DNA of 64,000 nucleotides from the NCBI GenBank assembly GCA_036426205.1, contig CM071579.1, positions 15,748,136 to 15,812,135 of the forward strand. Direction: 5' to 3'. Positions 55,000-64,000 of this stretch are shown here, in pieces; positions within the stretch are counted from its first letter, which is position 1, and every line of letters starts with the position of its first letter. The stretch is from Ascaphus truei. Its lineage: Eukaryota > Chordata > Amphibia > Anura > Ascaphidae. The position numbers and the translations under genes are program-made. The notes under the pieces were generated by a model. That model worked only from the letters and a program-made list of their open reading frames with translations, searched no databases and was not told the DNA's origin.

Positions 55000-55330
55000 T
55001 GTACAATATTGCAGGGTCCTCTTGAAGTATTGCAGTGCTATATATTCTAGGCTCATTTTTGATGTATTGCAGTGCTATGTATTCTAAGCTTTTCTTGCTA
55101 TATTGCAGTGCAATGTAATAGACTCCTTTTGATGTATTGCAGAGTAATGTATTCTAGGTCCCTCTTGATGTATTGCAGTTCACTGGATTTCTGGCTTCTC
55201 TTGATGTACTGCAATAAGAAATTAGCATTCACAGTCAATTGAATTCCTTCCCCACTTACCAGACAGGCCTGCAGTGTACAATTTACCAGGCTCCTCTTGA
55301 TGTATTGCAGTCCAATGCATTTCATCGCAT
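55000..55330. repeat. Minisatellite, unit about 45-55 bp (TTGATGTATTGCAGTGC)
   Basis: Six or seven units of CTCTTGATGTATTGCAGT then GTATTCTAGG. AGTCAATTGAATTCCTTCCC occurs twice, at 54.96 and 55.23 kb, so part of the block was duplicated as a larger unit. Confidence 0.88.
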
Positions 55331-55539
55331 TGTAACAAGCAAATGGGACCCTATAAAGCAAAACTAGAATAAAAAGGTGCAATTGTGTGAATTGCGTTTT
55401 AATTATTTCACACATATATATTGCTCACAGCACAGTTTCAATGCTAACAAAATGAACTAGACACATGATACATATAGCTTGGCCCCCTGCAGAAGCACTT
55501 ACCAAAATTCCCCCCCCCTGTCTCTGTACTTTCCTCCTA

Positions 55540-55730
55540 CATACCAATTAGATTGTAAGCTCCTCGGAGCAGGGACTCCTCTTCCTAAATGTTACGTTTA
55601 TGTCTGAAGCACGTATCCCCATGATCTGTTATTTATATTATCTGTTATTTATATGATTACCACATGTATTACTGCTGTGAAGCGCTATGTACTGTACATC
55701 AATGGTGCTATATAAATAAAGACATACCCC
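55540..55730 (-). repeat. SINE-like repeat, TTTATATAGCGCC family, minus orientation
   Basis: AGCTCCTCGGAGCAGGGACT and GTGAAGCGCTATGTACTGTA are the reverse complement of the copies at 0.95 and 39.4 kb. Confidence 0.82.
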
Positions 55731-56129
55731 TCTGGTGCCAACTAATGGAGTTAAGGTACATTGATCTGCAGAATAAAAATAATTTGATTGACAAGTAACC
55801 CTGTAGGAGATGTGTGCAGAGGTTAACACCAGGACACTGCTTTTCAAAAATAAACGTGGGCTTTATTTCGCCCCAACGCTTTAACAACAAAAATAGAAGC
55901 TTTCCTAGAAAAAAATGTAGGAATAAAAAGAACAGTTTTCAATATCGGATTAAAGTCTATATGCATCTGTAGACGTCTCTACAGGTGCCTGGTGTCCCTA
56001 TGTATCAAGGACACGCACCTGTGGTCTGCACGGCTCGGCCATCCCTGCCCGAAGTCCAGGGTTTCTGAGGCCAGAATCCAGCAGCATAAAGTCCAGGGTT
56101 TCAGTCACCACAGTCCCTCTGTGCAAAGG

Positions 56130-59050
56130 ACTCGCAGGTACAGACAAGATGTCCTGGTGTCCCTCTGTATCAAGGACACGTACATGCGGTCTGCTCACCG
56201 TGGTCTCCCTCTGTAACAAGGACACATACATGTGGTCTACTCACCGTGGTCTCCCTCTGTACCAAGGACACACACATGCGGTCTACTCACCGTGGTCTCC
56301 CTCTGTACCAAGGAAACACACATGCGGTCTGCTCACCGTGGTCTCCCTCTGAATCAAGGACAGAAACATGCGGTCTGCTCACCGTGGTCTCCCTCTGTAT
56401 CAAGGACACACACAAGCGTCTGCTCACCGTGGTCTCCCTCTGTATCAAGGACACATACATGCGGTCTGCTCACCGTGGTCTCCCTCTGTATCAAGGACAC
56501 ACACATGCGGTATGCTCACCGTGGTCTCCCTCTGTATCAAGGACACACACATGCGTCTGCTCACCGTGGTCTCCCTCTGTACCAAGGACACACACATGCG
56601 GTCTGCTCACCGTGGACTCCCTCTGTATCAAGAACACACACGTGCGTCTGCTCACCATGGTCTCCCTCTGTATCAAGGACACACACATGCGGTCTGACAC
56701 CGTGGTCTCCCTCTGTATCAAGGACACACACATGCGGTCTGACACCGTGGTCTCTCTCTGTATCAAGGACACATACATGTTGTCTGATACCGTGGTCTCC
56801 CTCTGTATCAAGAACACACACATGCGGTCTGCTAACCGTGGTCTCCCTCTATATCAAGGACACACACATGCGGTCTGCTCACCGTGGTCTCCCTCTGTAT
56901 CAAGAACACACACATGCGGTCTGCTCACCGTGGTCTCCCTCTGTACCAAGGACACACACATGCGTCTGCTCACCGTGGTCTCCCTCTGTATCAAGGACAC
57001 ACACATGTGGTCTGCTCACCATGGTGTCCCTCTGTATCAAGGACACATACATGCGTCTGCTCACTGTGGTGTCCCTCTGTATCAAGAACACACACATGCG
57101 GTCTGCTCACCGTGGACTCCCTCTGTATCAAGGACACATACATGCGGTCTGCTCACGTGGTCTCCCTCTGTATCAAGGACAGAAACATGTGGTCTACTCA
57201 CCGTGGTATCCCTCTGTATCAAGGACACACACATGCGTCTGCTCGCCGTGGTCTCCCTCTGTACCAAGGACACACACATGTTGTCTGATCACTGTGGTCT
57301 CCCTCTGTATCAAGGACACACACATGCGTCTGCTCAACGTGGTCTCCCTCTGTATCAAGGACACACACATGCGGTCTGCTCACCGTGGTCTCCCTCTGTA
57401 TCAAGGACACAAACATGCGGTCTGCTCACCGTGGTTTCCCACTGTATCAAGGACACATACATGTGGTCTGCTCACCGTGGACTCCCTCTGTATCAAGGAC
57501 ACAAACATGTGGTCTGCTCACGCTTCTGTCCCTCTGTATCAAAGACACAAACATGCGGTCTGCTCACCGTGGTCTCCCTCTGTATCAAGAACACATACAT
57601 GTGGTCTGCTCACCGTGGTCTCCCTCTGTACCAAGGACACACACATGCGGTTTGCTCACCGTGGTGCCCCTCTGTATCAAGGACACATACATGTGGTCTG
57701 CTCACGCTTCTGTCCCTCTGTATCAAAGACACAAACATGTGGTCTGCTAACCGTGGTCTCCCTCTGTATCAAGGACACACACATGCGGTCTGCTCACCGT
57801 GGTCTCCCTCTGTACCAAGGACACACTTATGCGGTCTGCTCACCGTGGTCTCCCTCTGTATCAAGAACACATACATGTGGTCTGCTCACCGTGGTCTCCC
57901 TCTGTATCAAGGACACATACATGCGGTCTACTCACCGTGGTCTCCCTCTGTATCAAGAACACATACATGCGGTCTACTCACCGTTGTCTCCCTCTGTATC
58001 AAGAACACATACATGCGGTCTACTCACCGTGGTGTCCCTCTGTATCAAGGACACATACATGCGGTCTGCTCATCGTGGTCTCCCTCTGTATCAAGGACAC
58101 ATACATGCGTCTGCTCACCATGGTCTCCCTCTGTATCAAGGACACATACATGCGGTCTGCTCACCGTTGTTTCCCTCTGTATCAAGGACACATACATGCG
58201 GTCTGCTCACCGTGGTCTCCCTCTGTATCAAGGACACACACATGCGGTCTGCTCACCGTGGTGTCCCTCTGTATCAAGGACACAAACATGCGGTCTGCTC
58301 ACCGTGGTTTCCCTCTGTATCAAGGACACAAACATGCGGTCTGCTCACCGTGGTTTCCCTCTGTATCAAGGACACAAACATGCGTCTGCTCACCGTGGTC
58401 TCCCTCTGTATCAAGGACACATACATGCGGTCTGCTCACCATGGTTTCCCTCTGTATCAAGGACACAAACATGCGGTCTGCTCAGCGTGGTCTCCCTCTG
58501 TATCAATGACCCGTACATGCGGTCTGCTCACTGTGGTGTCCTCTGTATCAAGAACACACACATGCGGTCTGCTCACCGTGGACTCCCTCTGTATCAATGA
58601 CCCGTACATGCGGTCTGCTCACTGTGGTGTCCTCTGTATCCAGGATACATACATGTGGTCTGCTCACCGTGGTCTCCCTCTGTATCAAGGACAGAAACAT
58701 GTGGTCTACTCACCGTGGTGTCCCTCTGTATCAAGGACAGAAACATGCGGTCTGCTCACCGTGGTCTCCCTCTGTATCAATGACCCGTACATGTGGTCTG
58801 CTCACTGTGGTCTCCCTCTGTATCAATGACCCGTACATGTGGTCTGCTCACTGTGGTCTCCCTCTGTATCAATGACCCGTACATGCGGTCTGCTCACTGT
58901 GGTGTCCTCTGTATCAAGGACACATACATGTGGTCTGCTCACCGTGGTCTCCTTCTGTATCAAGGACAGGAACATGCAGTCTGCTCACCCTGGTGTCCCT
59001 CTGTATCAAGGACATGTAGATGTGGTCTGCTCACTCTGGTATCCATAGGT
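56130..59050. repeat. Large minisatellite, 46-bp unit, about 63 copies
   Basis: Units read GGTCTGCTCACCGTGGTCTC, CCTCTGTATCAAGGACACAC and ACATGC; some units lose one G (45 bp). The unit has no stop on the plus strand, and 46 is not a multiple of 3, so one frame cycles through all three phases. That yields overlapping frames of 865, 784 and 236 codons encoding the same three peptides. Variant blocks (AATGACCCGTACATG at 58.5-58.9 kb) show local unit spreading. Not a protein gene on present evidence. Confidence 0.96.
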
Positions 59051-59510
59051 AGAGAGAACCCATACATGTGGTCTGTATGCAGACCAGGGGAGAGAGACAA
59101 ACACTTCCTTTTCCAGCCATTTAAACCGTTGCTACACTCAGGCGGGCTCGTTAGTAGTCCTGCCTTCCTCCAGACCAGGATTAACTGCTACCTAGCCAAC
59201 ACCAAACAGCTCTATTTGTTGGTAACAGGCTTGTTTGTGGGTAGCTATGGCTAGCCTTGGCAGAAGCCCAGTGGCCGGAGGGAGAGATACCACTTAGTCT
59301 GAGTTTTCCATGGTTTTCGTCTTTGAGGCAATTATCTGGTACTCAAGAGATGAAGTAAAAGCCACTTGCTATGTCTATCAGTTCGTGGTAACGATATGTG
59401 GTCGTGGCTGAAGACTACACCGGTGACAAAGTCCTTGTAGCTGGTGCACATATCCAGTGTCTCTTTAAGTAGGCGCTTTAATTCAGCACACTTTAGTCAT
59501 TTGATGAGAA
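59050..59510. other. Sequence between the minisatellite and pseudogene copy B
   Basis: Nothing recognised. The last repeat units decay at about 59.05 kb. Confidence 0.4.
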
Positions 59511-60650
59511 ATTTTGAAAGCACAGTTTTTCCATGATGTGCTTAGCTTCCTCAACCCTGCGAAGAACTTCTTGCTTAAGCTCCATTTTCCATCTTGCCAA
59601 CTCTTCTTTTACTCCCTTGGCAACGATAATTTTCCCGCCTCGCGTGATCCTTTCTTCCATGTCACTGGGGTGACCACCCGCGTCTGCTCAACCGTGGTGA
59701 GTTTATCAACTCTGACTCCCGAGATATCTTTCTTTCTCGATGCATTAATTTATTCAGCCAGTCCACGTCTTCCATGTGTGAGGAAGTGATGTATGGTGGG
59801 GAATCTCTACTACAGAAGCATCATCTTGAATATCATTAAGTACCAGGGGACCCCGGCCTACAGCTTCCTTATCCATCACGGACTCAGCCGCAACAAGCAT
59901 GACCCAATTATCAGTAAAGAGGTCATTTGCGCCTGGCTCAGGATCCTTAAATTCCACTAAATCAATCTTCTTGTCGTTCTCCTCACACAAAACCGTTACC
60001 CACAAACCTGTATTCTTGTGCCTTTTTCTCTTTACAAAGATGAGTAGCAAACCAGAATTGCATCTTTAGGGGCATGATCAGACACAATTCTGTCTCATTC
60101 TAGCCAAAGACTGATTCTTTATAGCGGCTGCTTTCATTGTGACGAATCTGGTTTGGGCCATGTGGGCCCGGTTGCATGAATGGATTTGTATTGCGCTTTC
60201 AGTCATAATTCGGTTCTTCTTTCCTGAATGGTGTGGAAAGCCGGTGGCAGCACTGAGACGGTATTGCGGGTGCACAGCTTGCTTGGTTATGATGTAGGGC
60301 TTATATCTGGACTGGATCACACAAGCAGCTTCCTCCATTTTCCTGTCGCATCTTTGCTGCAAATACTTTGTAACATTTGACTGGAGCACAATTATAGATT
60401 GTTTCAAATGTTCATATTGCTTTCTTTGTTGTTGCATTCTCTATATTGACTGGATGGAGAAGGTAGCCTGCTTTATTCTGGTGATAAAGCTTGCTGCCAC
60501 ATGAGACTCCTGTGGCGGGTAGGACCTCGCAGAGGGGAGCAGCTCTTGGGGTACCCCATCAGCCTGTCCACCTTTAGGGCAATGCAAATGTACACTGAGG
60601 TGGTTGAGATTCAATGCAGCTGATAGATAGAAAAGCAGTGCTACCTGTGT
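59510..60650 (-). pseudogene. IQ-repeat pseudogene, copy B (3' half of the 14.6-16.8 kb sequence)
   Basis: Minus strand. Starts near 60.49 kb with ITRIKQATFSIQSIYREC, then frame-shifted IQ units AACVIQSRYKPYIITKQ and AAAIKNQSLARMRQN. A segment homologous to copy A (HLCKEKKAQEYR) follows, then ENDKKIDLVEFKDPEPG and a coiled-coil C-terminus (EERITRGGKIIVAKGVKEEL, RWKMELKQEVLRRVEEAKHI) to a stop near 59505. CAGAATAAAGC...AGTCAATAT, GAGAATGCAAC and ACAAAGAAAG are shared with 16.29-16.35 kb of copy A at nucleotide level. Copy A lacks about 170 bp (one IQ unit) present here. Stops and frameshifts throughout. The IQ spacing recalls ASPM, unconfirmed. Confidence 0.62.
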
Positions 60651-60659
60651 GCTAAACAT

Positions 60660-61440
60660 ACCCAGCAGATGTCAAGGGAAACATGTTAGGCTGTGATGAT
60701 ACAGGCGAACTGCAGAGTGCATCTGTGACATCACAATAGGTACTGTGCCATGCTGCTGTGCTCGTGGCTGCAGGCTGAATCTGTCTTTTGATTGGACGAC
60801 CGCGTTACGTGACCCGGCAGTGGCAACCCGAAAACAAATTTTGAAAATGCTCAAACGCTTGCAGTAGCAAGCGGGGAGACAGTTGCATTTGGTATAGGCA
60901 GTTTTCAGGTAGATAGATTTCTACACTCAGCTGTCATTTGTCTGTCAATAATGATGAAAATCTTTAACAAATGTCAACACCTACGTGGATGGAACAAACC
61001 GCCCCCCTTCCTCAATCTACCATCTAAGGTATCCTCATTCAGATACAAACACAGTAAGAAAATATATTTTTTTTATATACTCGGGTGATTTTTTTATACT
61101 TTCAGAGGATCTATTTGTGTGATATCTAGTCTTGCAATATTGATCTTTACCTTGTTAACCATTTAGCAGTAAACAGACGCTTCAAACAATTGGAAAAAGG
61201 TTTTATTCCATACTATAACAAATTAAACTATAATGTCTAAAATGTTTATTTTAGTATATGTACCTAAGTTCTTAGAGTGTAGAACATCATCAATCCCCTT
61301 ATTTTGATATCTCCATGTTATAAATTGCAGGTCTCTCCTTCGCCTGAGTAATAATATAAGGGGAACTAAGTAGGTAAGATCAATACCAACCCACTAGAGC
61401 TGGGGACTGGTATACATCAAAATACACACCCACTAGAGGA
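60660..61440. other. Sequence without recognised genes
   Basis: AT-rich from 61.05 kb. No clear repeat ends. Confidence 0.35.
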
Positions 61441-61478
61441 GGTATTTAAAGTCAACACCGCTACGTACCTTTTCTCCT

Positions 61479-61522
61479 CCCCCTGACGAAGTATGCGCTG
61501 GCATACGAAACATACGTAGGGT
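61479..61522 (+). ncRNA. Hammerhead ribozyme motif
   Basis: CTGACGA (61483-61489), a 6-bp stem II GTATGC/GCATAC around GCTG, then GAAACATACGTA (61507-61518), where AC/GT closes a four-base loop as stem III and GTA is the cleavage triplet. CCC/GGG begins stem I. It has the strongest stem II in the window. Confidence 0.75.
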
Positions 61523-61845
61523 TTTGGGACACCATGACGGTGGCGTCATAGGAGGCGGCTCGACCCGGTATCCGGAAGTATCCCGTTCTGATCACCAACT
61601 GACACGGTCGTATAGCGGTGGTCTTTGCTGACATACCTATTGAGTTTTGGTTCTGCATGTTATTTGTTTGTTCCATCAGTAATGCTGAATATACCTTTCC
61701 AGTGTGTGCTGCCTCTATCATTACCAGCAAGTATCCAAGGCGTGGAAAACCGGTGCACGGCCAAAACAGGAGCAAGAGCTGGATGATATGTTCGTAGAAA
61801 AATGTATTGATAAAAAGGCAGCACAGTAGAGTCCTGGTGGATCGT

Positions 61846-61882
61846 CTAACGCGTTTCACGCCGAAGCGCTTTGTCAAAGAGT
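61846..61882 (-). ncRNA. Degenerate hammerhead-like motif, opposite strand
   Basis: Minus strand TTTGACAAAGCGCTTCGGCG then TGAAACGCGTTAG: stem II AGCGC/GCGT and the GAAACGCGTT end are kept, but the core reads UUGACAA instead of CUGANGA. It faces the motif at 61.48 kb. TATCCAAGGCGTGGAA and its complement lie at 61.73 and 61.89 kb. Confidence 0.5.
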
Positions 61883-61884
61883 CC

Positions 61885-62600
61885 GGTCTTCCACGCCTTG
61901 GATACTTGCTGTCTGCTATCTACCATGGAGCATGCCGGTTGCTGATTGCGTGGCACTGGACATAGTCCCGTCGGATGCATACTGCATGCTGCTTTCGCTG
62001 AGTCACTCACGGATCACTTACCTTTCTATTAAGACAGGAGGAATTTATCCCCATTTCCAGGACGACCAAACCGTGAGTGTATGTACAACGCTGATGGTGC
62101 TTATTGCTAAGCCAGTTGTATACTTACTCTAGCAGCTTAGAACCACATACGGGCTGTCCCTACGTCATTCATTCCTCCCTTCCCCTTACAATAGGGATAC
62201 AAGGGAGGTTATAATCTGTGCCAAAGTATACATAGCCACATCTCAGCACCCTACTTTTGTTTGAGCACCGGAGTAGGTGACTGGTTTACAGTTCACCATA
62301 CATTTTCTATCATTACCAGGAAATAGTTACTAGGTGGCTTTTAAGTGCTGGTGTGTTGTTATGAATGTGGGCATACAACAACAGACAAACAAAAGGACAA
62401 TCACTAGCCACAAACTACACAAATGTATTTGGCGCCAGCATATCAAGTGTTTAGTTTGGAGAGTTCACAGACAGAAAGAATATGCTATCAATTGTGTGTT
62501 GTAATTTGAACATCCTTTATGTATGCACTTGATACATTGGTAGTTACTGTATGTAACTGTGTAGCTCGTATCATTTCTGAAGCCTTATTGACTAAGGAGG
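61885..62600. other. Sequence right of the hammerhead pair, unassigned
   Basis: Probably the tail of the same retroelement cluster. No reading frame recognised. Confidence 0.35.
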
Positions 62601-62606
62601 ACGCTA

Positions 62607-62813
62607 CAGGCAGTCCTCGGTTATCCAACGGAATCCGTTCTGGAAGTAGCGTTGGATAGTGACACCGTTGTAAAGTGAGTCCCATGTTAATCAGTGGCAG
62701 TGAGCGTTGGAGAACGCATTCCGGCATTGAAAAACGGCACATAGGGTTGCATTGTTAAGCGTTGGATATGCCATTCGTTGTAAAGCTATTCATTGGATAG
62801 CGAGGACTACCTG
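62607..62813. mobile_element. TA-flanked MITE, 207 bp
   Basis: CAGGCAGTCCTCGGTTATCC and GGATAGCGAGGACTACCTG are inverted termini with TA on both sides. The interior repeats CGTTGGA/TCCAACG motifs. Confidence 0.88.
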
Positions 62814-62819
62814 TACATG

Positions 62820-63780
62820 ACTTTGGTAGAGAGCAAGGATATTGTTCATGCACAGAATTGGTGAAAGTTTCTCTTTTTTTCTCCTGTGTTTTGCTGGTCC
62901 AAACTATTGGTGCAAGTTAAACTTTACAGGTTATAAAATAACATACCTGACTTTCTGCGCATCAGCAGTCCTAAGATCAAGCATCAAATAAACTGTATTA
63001 CAGTACCAATTTGTGACTTTAATTATTCCGAATAGATTAATATGGTTTAAATATCTATATGTACCCTATCTTTTCAGTAAGTACTACGATTGAGCCGCCC
63101 AATCTGAGGATTTTGTATTATTATGTATATATATTTTTATCGTTGTCGCTGTTAACTAAATTATTTTTTTTTAAATTATTTTTGCGTCTTATAATTAGAT
63201 ACCCACTCTAGTGTGTCATTTTGAAGGGAGTGAAATGTTATCTCCTCAACTGGGACATATGATTGCCCTGACTATTATAGTCCATTAAACATTATTGACT
63301 CTGTGTGCAGCTACTTGGGATCTTGTGCAAACAGTGTGTTTTACACTTTTCGTTGTTCTAACTTGATAACTTGTCATATAAGGATAAGAAAACGTAACGA
63401 TATATGTTTATGGTTGGTGCACTGGAAACTTTATATGCAAATAAAACAATAGGGACCGGGAAGGGTGGAGGAGAAGCCTTTTTCAAACACGCACTGTAGA
63501 TTTTTATTACAAAAAACAAATTGAAATGACAGGCAAGAAACTGAGTATTAAAAACACACTGCATGTGGCTGACACAGTTCTTTGCCTCCAGGAAGTGTAT
63601 TAAAAAACACAGATGTTTCATTAATGAACTTGCCTTACTTATTAGTTTGATGATGTATTAATCAAGCTGATTTTCTTCATAGAGCAAGATCCACACAGTT
63701 CTGTTAAATCAGGTTAACATAACATGACGTTACACACAACAGGAAAAGACACTGCAGTATGTTCCCTAAGGTATATAACA
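62820..63780. other. AT-rich sequence without recognised features
   Basis: Short frames only; no exon found. Confidence 0.4.
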
Positions 63781-63785
63781 TGGTA

Positions 63786-64000
63786 CAGCTCAACCCCCTT
63801 ATAACACTGTGCTTGGGGTCCAAAGAATCACATCGCGTTATAAGCGGATCGCGTTAGAAATAATGTACAATTGTATGCATTGCACGATAAAGTATTTAAG
63901 ATACCAATAATCATGTTGTAAAGTATTCATAAATACGAAAATTGGGAGCCACGCTTGCATCGCGCTATAAGCGGATTCGCGTTGTAACGGACCGCGCTAT
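63786..64000. mobile_element. TA-flanked MITE, truncated by the window edge
   Basis: After TA, CAGCTCAACCCCCTTATAAC is followed by repeated CGCGTTATAAGCGGAT motifs in both orientations. The style is that of the 62.6 kb element, but the right terminus is outside the window. Confidence 0.6.

Noticed and set aside
56232..58829. 865-codon plus-strand open frame
   Set aside because: It lies wholly in a 46-bp tandem repeat with a stop-free unit. Overlapping frames in other phases encode the same shuffled peptides, and frame openness is explained by the repeat alone.

Overview
This window is vertebrate nuclear DNA, most likely from a frog or toad. The evidence is one multi-exon vertebrate transporter gene with canonical GT/AG splice sites, embedded in very repeat-rich DNA: tRNA-like SINEs, many small inverted-repeat transposons, LTR fragments and Penelope-like retroelements carrying hammerhead-ribozyme motifs. 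The species cannot be read from the sequence; the anuran assignment is an inference from repeat style. No bacterial features, rRNA or true tRNA genes, or CRISPR arrays were seen.

The only clear host gene is slc5a12, on the minus strand. It encodes the sodium-coupled monocarboxylate transporter SMCT2. Eleven coding exons can be placed from about 30.96 kb down to 1.76 kb. They join without a frame break into 442 codons, and the C-terminal exons lie off the left edge. A second complete first coding exon, of identical length (119 codons), end phase and donor, lies 6.6 kb further upstream at 37.2-37.6 kb. I find no partner exons for it between the two, so it is either an alternative first exon or the remnant of a tandem duplicate.

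The introns and the 26 kb right of the upstream first exon are filled with repeats. Main items: (i) a 3.03 kb Penelope-like element at 24.9-27.9 kb, with 1 kb inverted arms, a GIY-YIG endonuclease remnant, a hammerhead motif in each arm and a 15-bp target duplication, nested in an LTR-like repeat; (ii) three short foldback elements at 10.5-11.8, 12.4-13.3 and 38.5-39.4 kb, the first two with 14-17 bp target duplications and the first and third with hammerhead-like loops; (iii) hAT, Harbinger and TA-flanked MITEs, several with readable target duplications; (iv) a 1.65 kb solo LTR at 42.4-44.1 kb and three related LTR-like segments; (v) two opposite-strand, degenerate, intronless copies of a coiled-coil/IQ-repeat coding sequence at 14.6-16.8 and 59.5-60.65 kb; (vi) several minisatellites, the largest a 46-bp repeat at 56.1-59.05 kb that keeps long reading frames open without being a gene.

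The strongest candidates for something unusual are the duplicated SLC5A12 first exon, the group of hammerhead-bearing foldback elements, and the pair of loci at 10.5-12.1 kb and 41.4-42.0 kb, which are each other's empty insertion sites.
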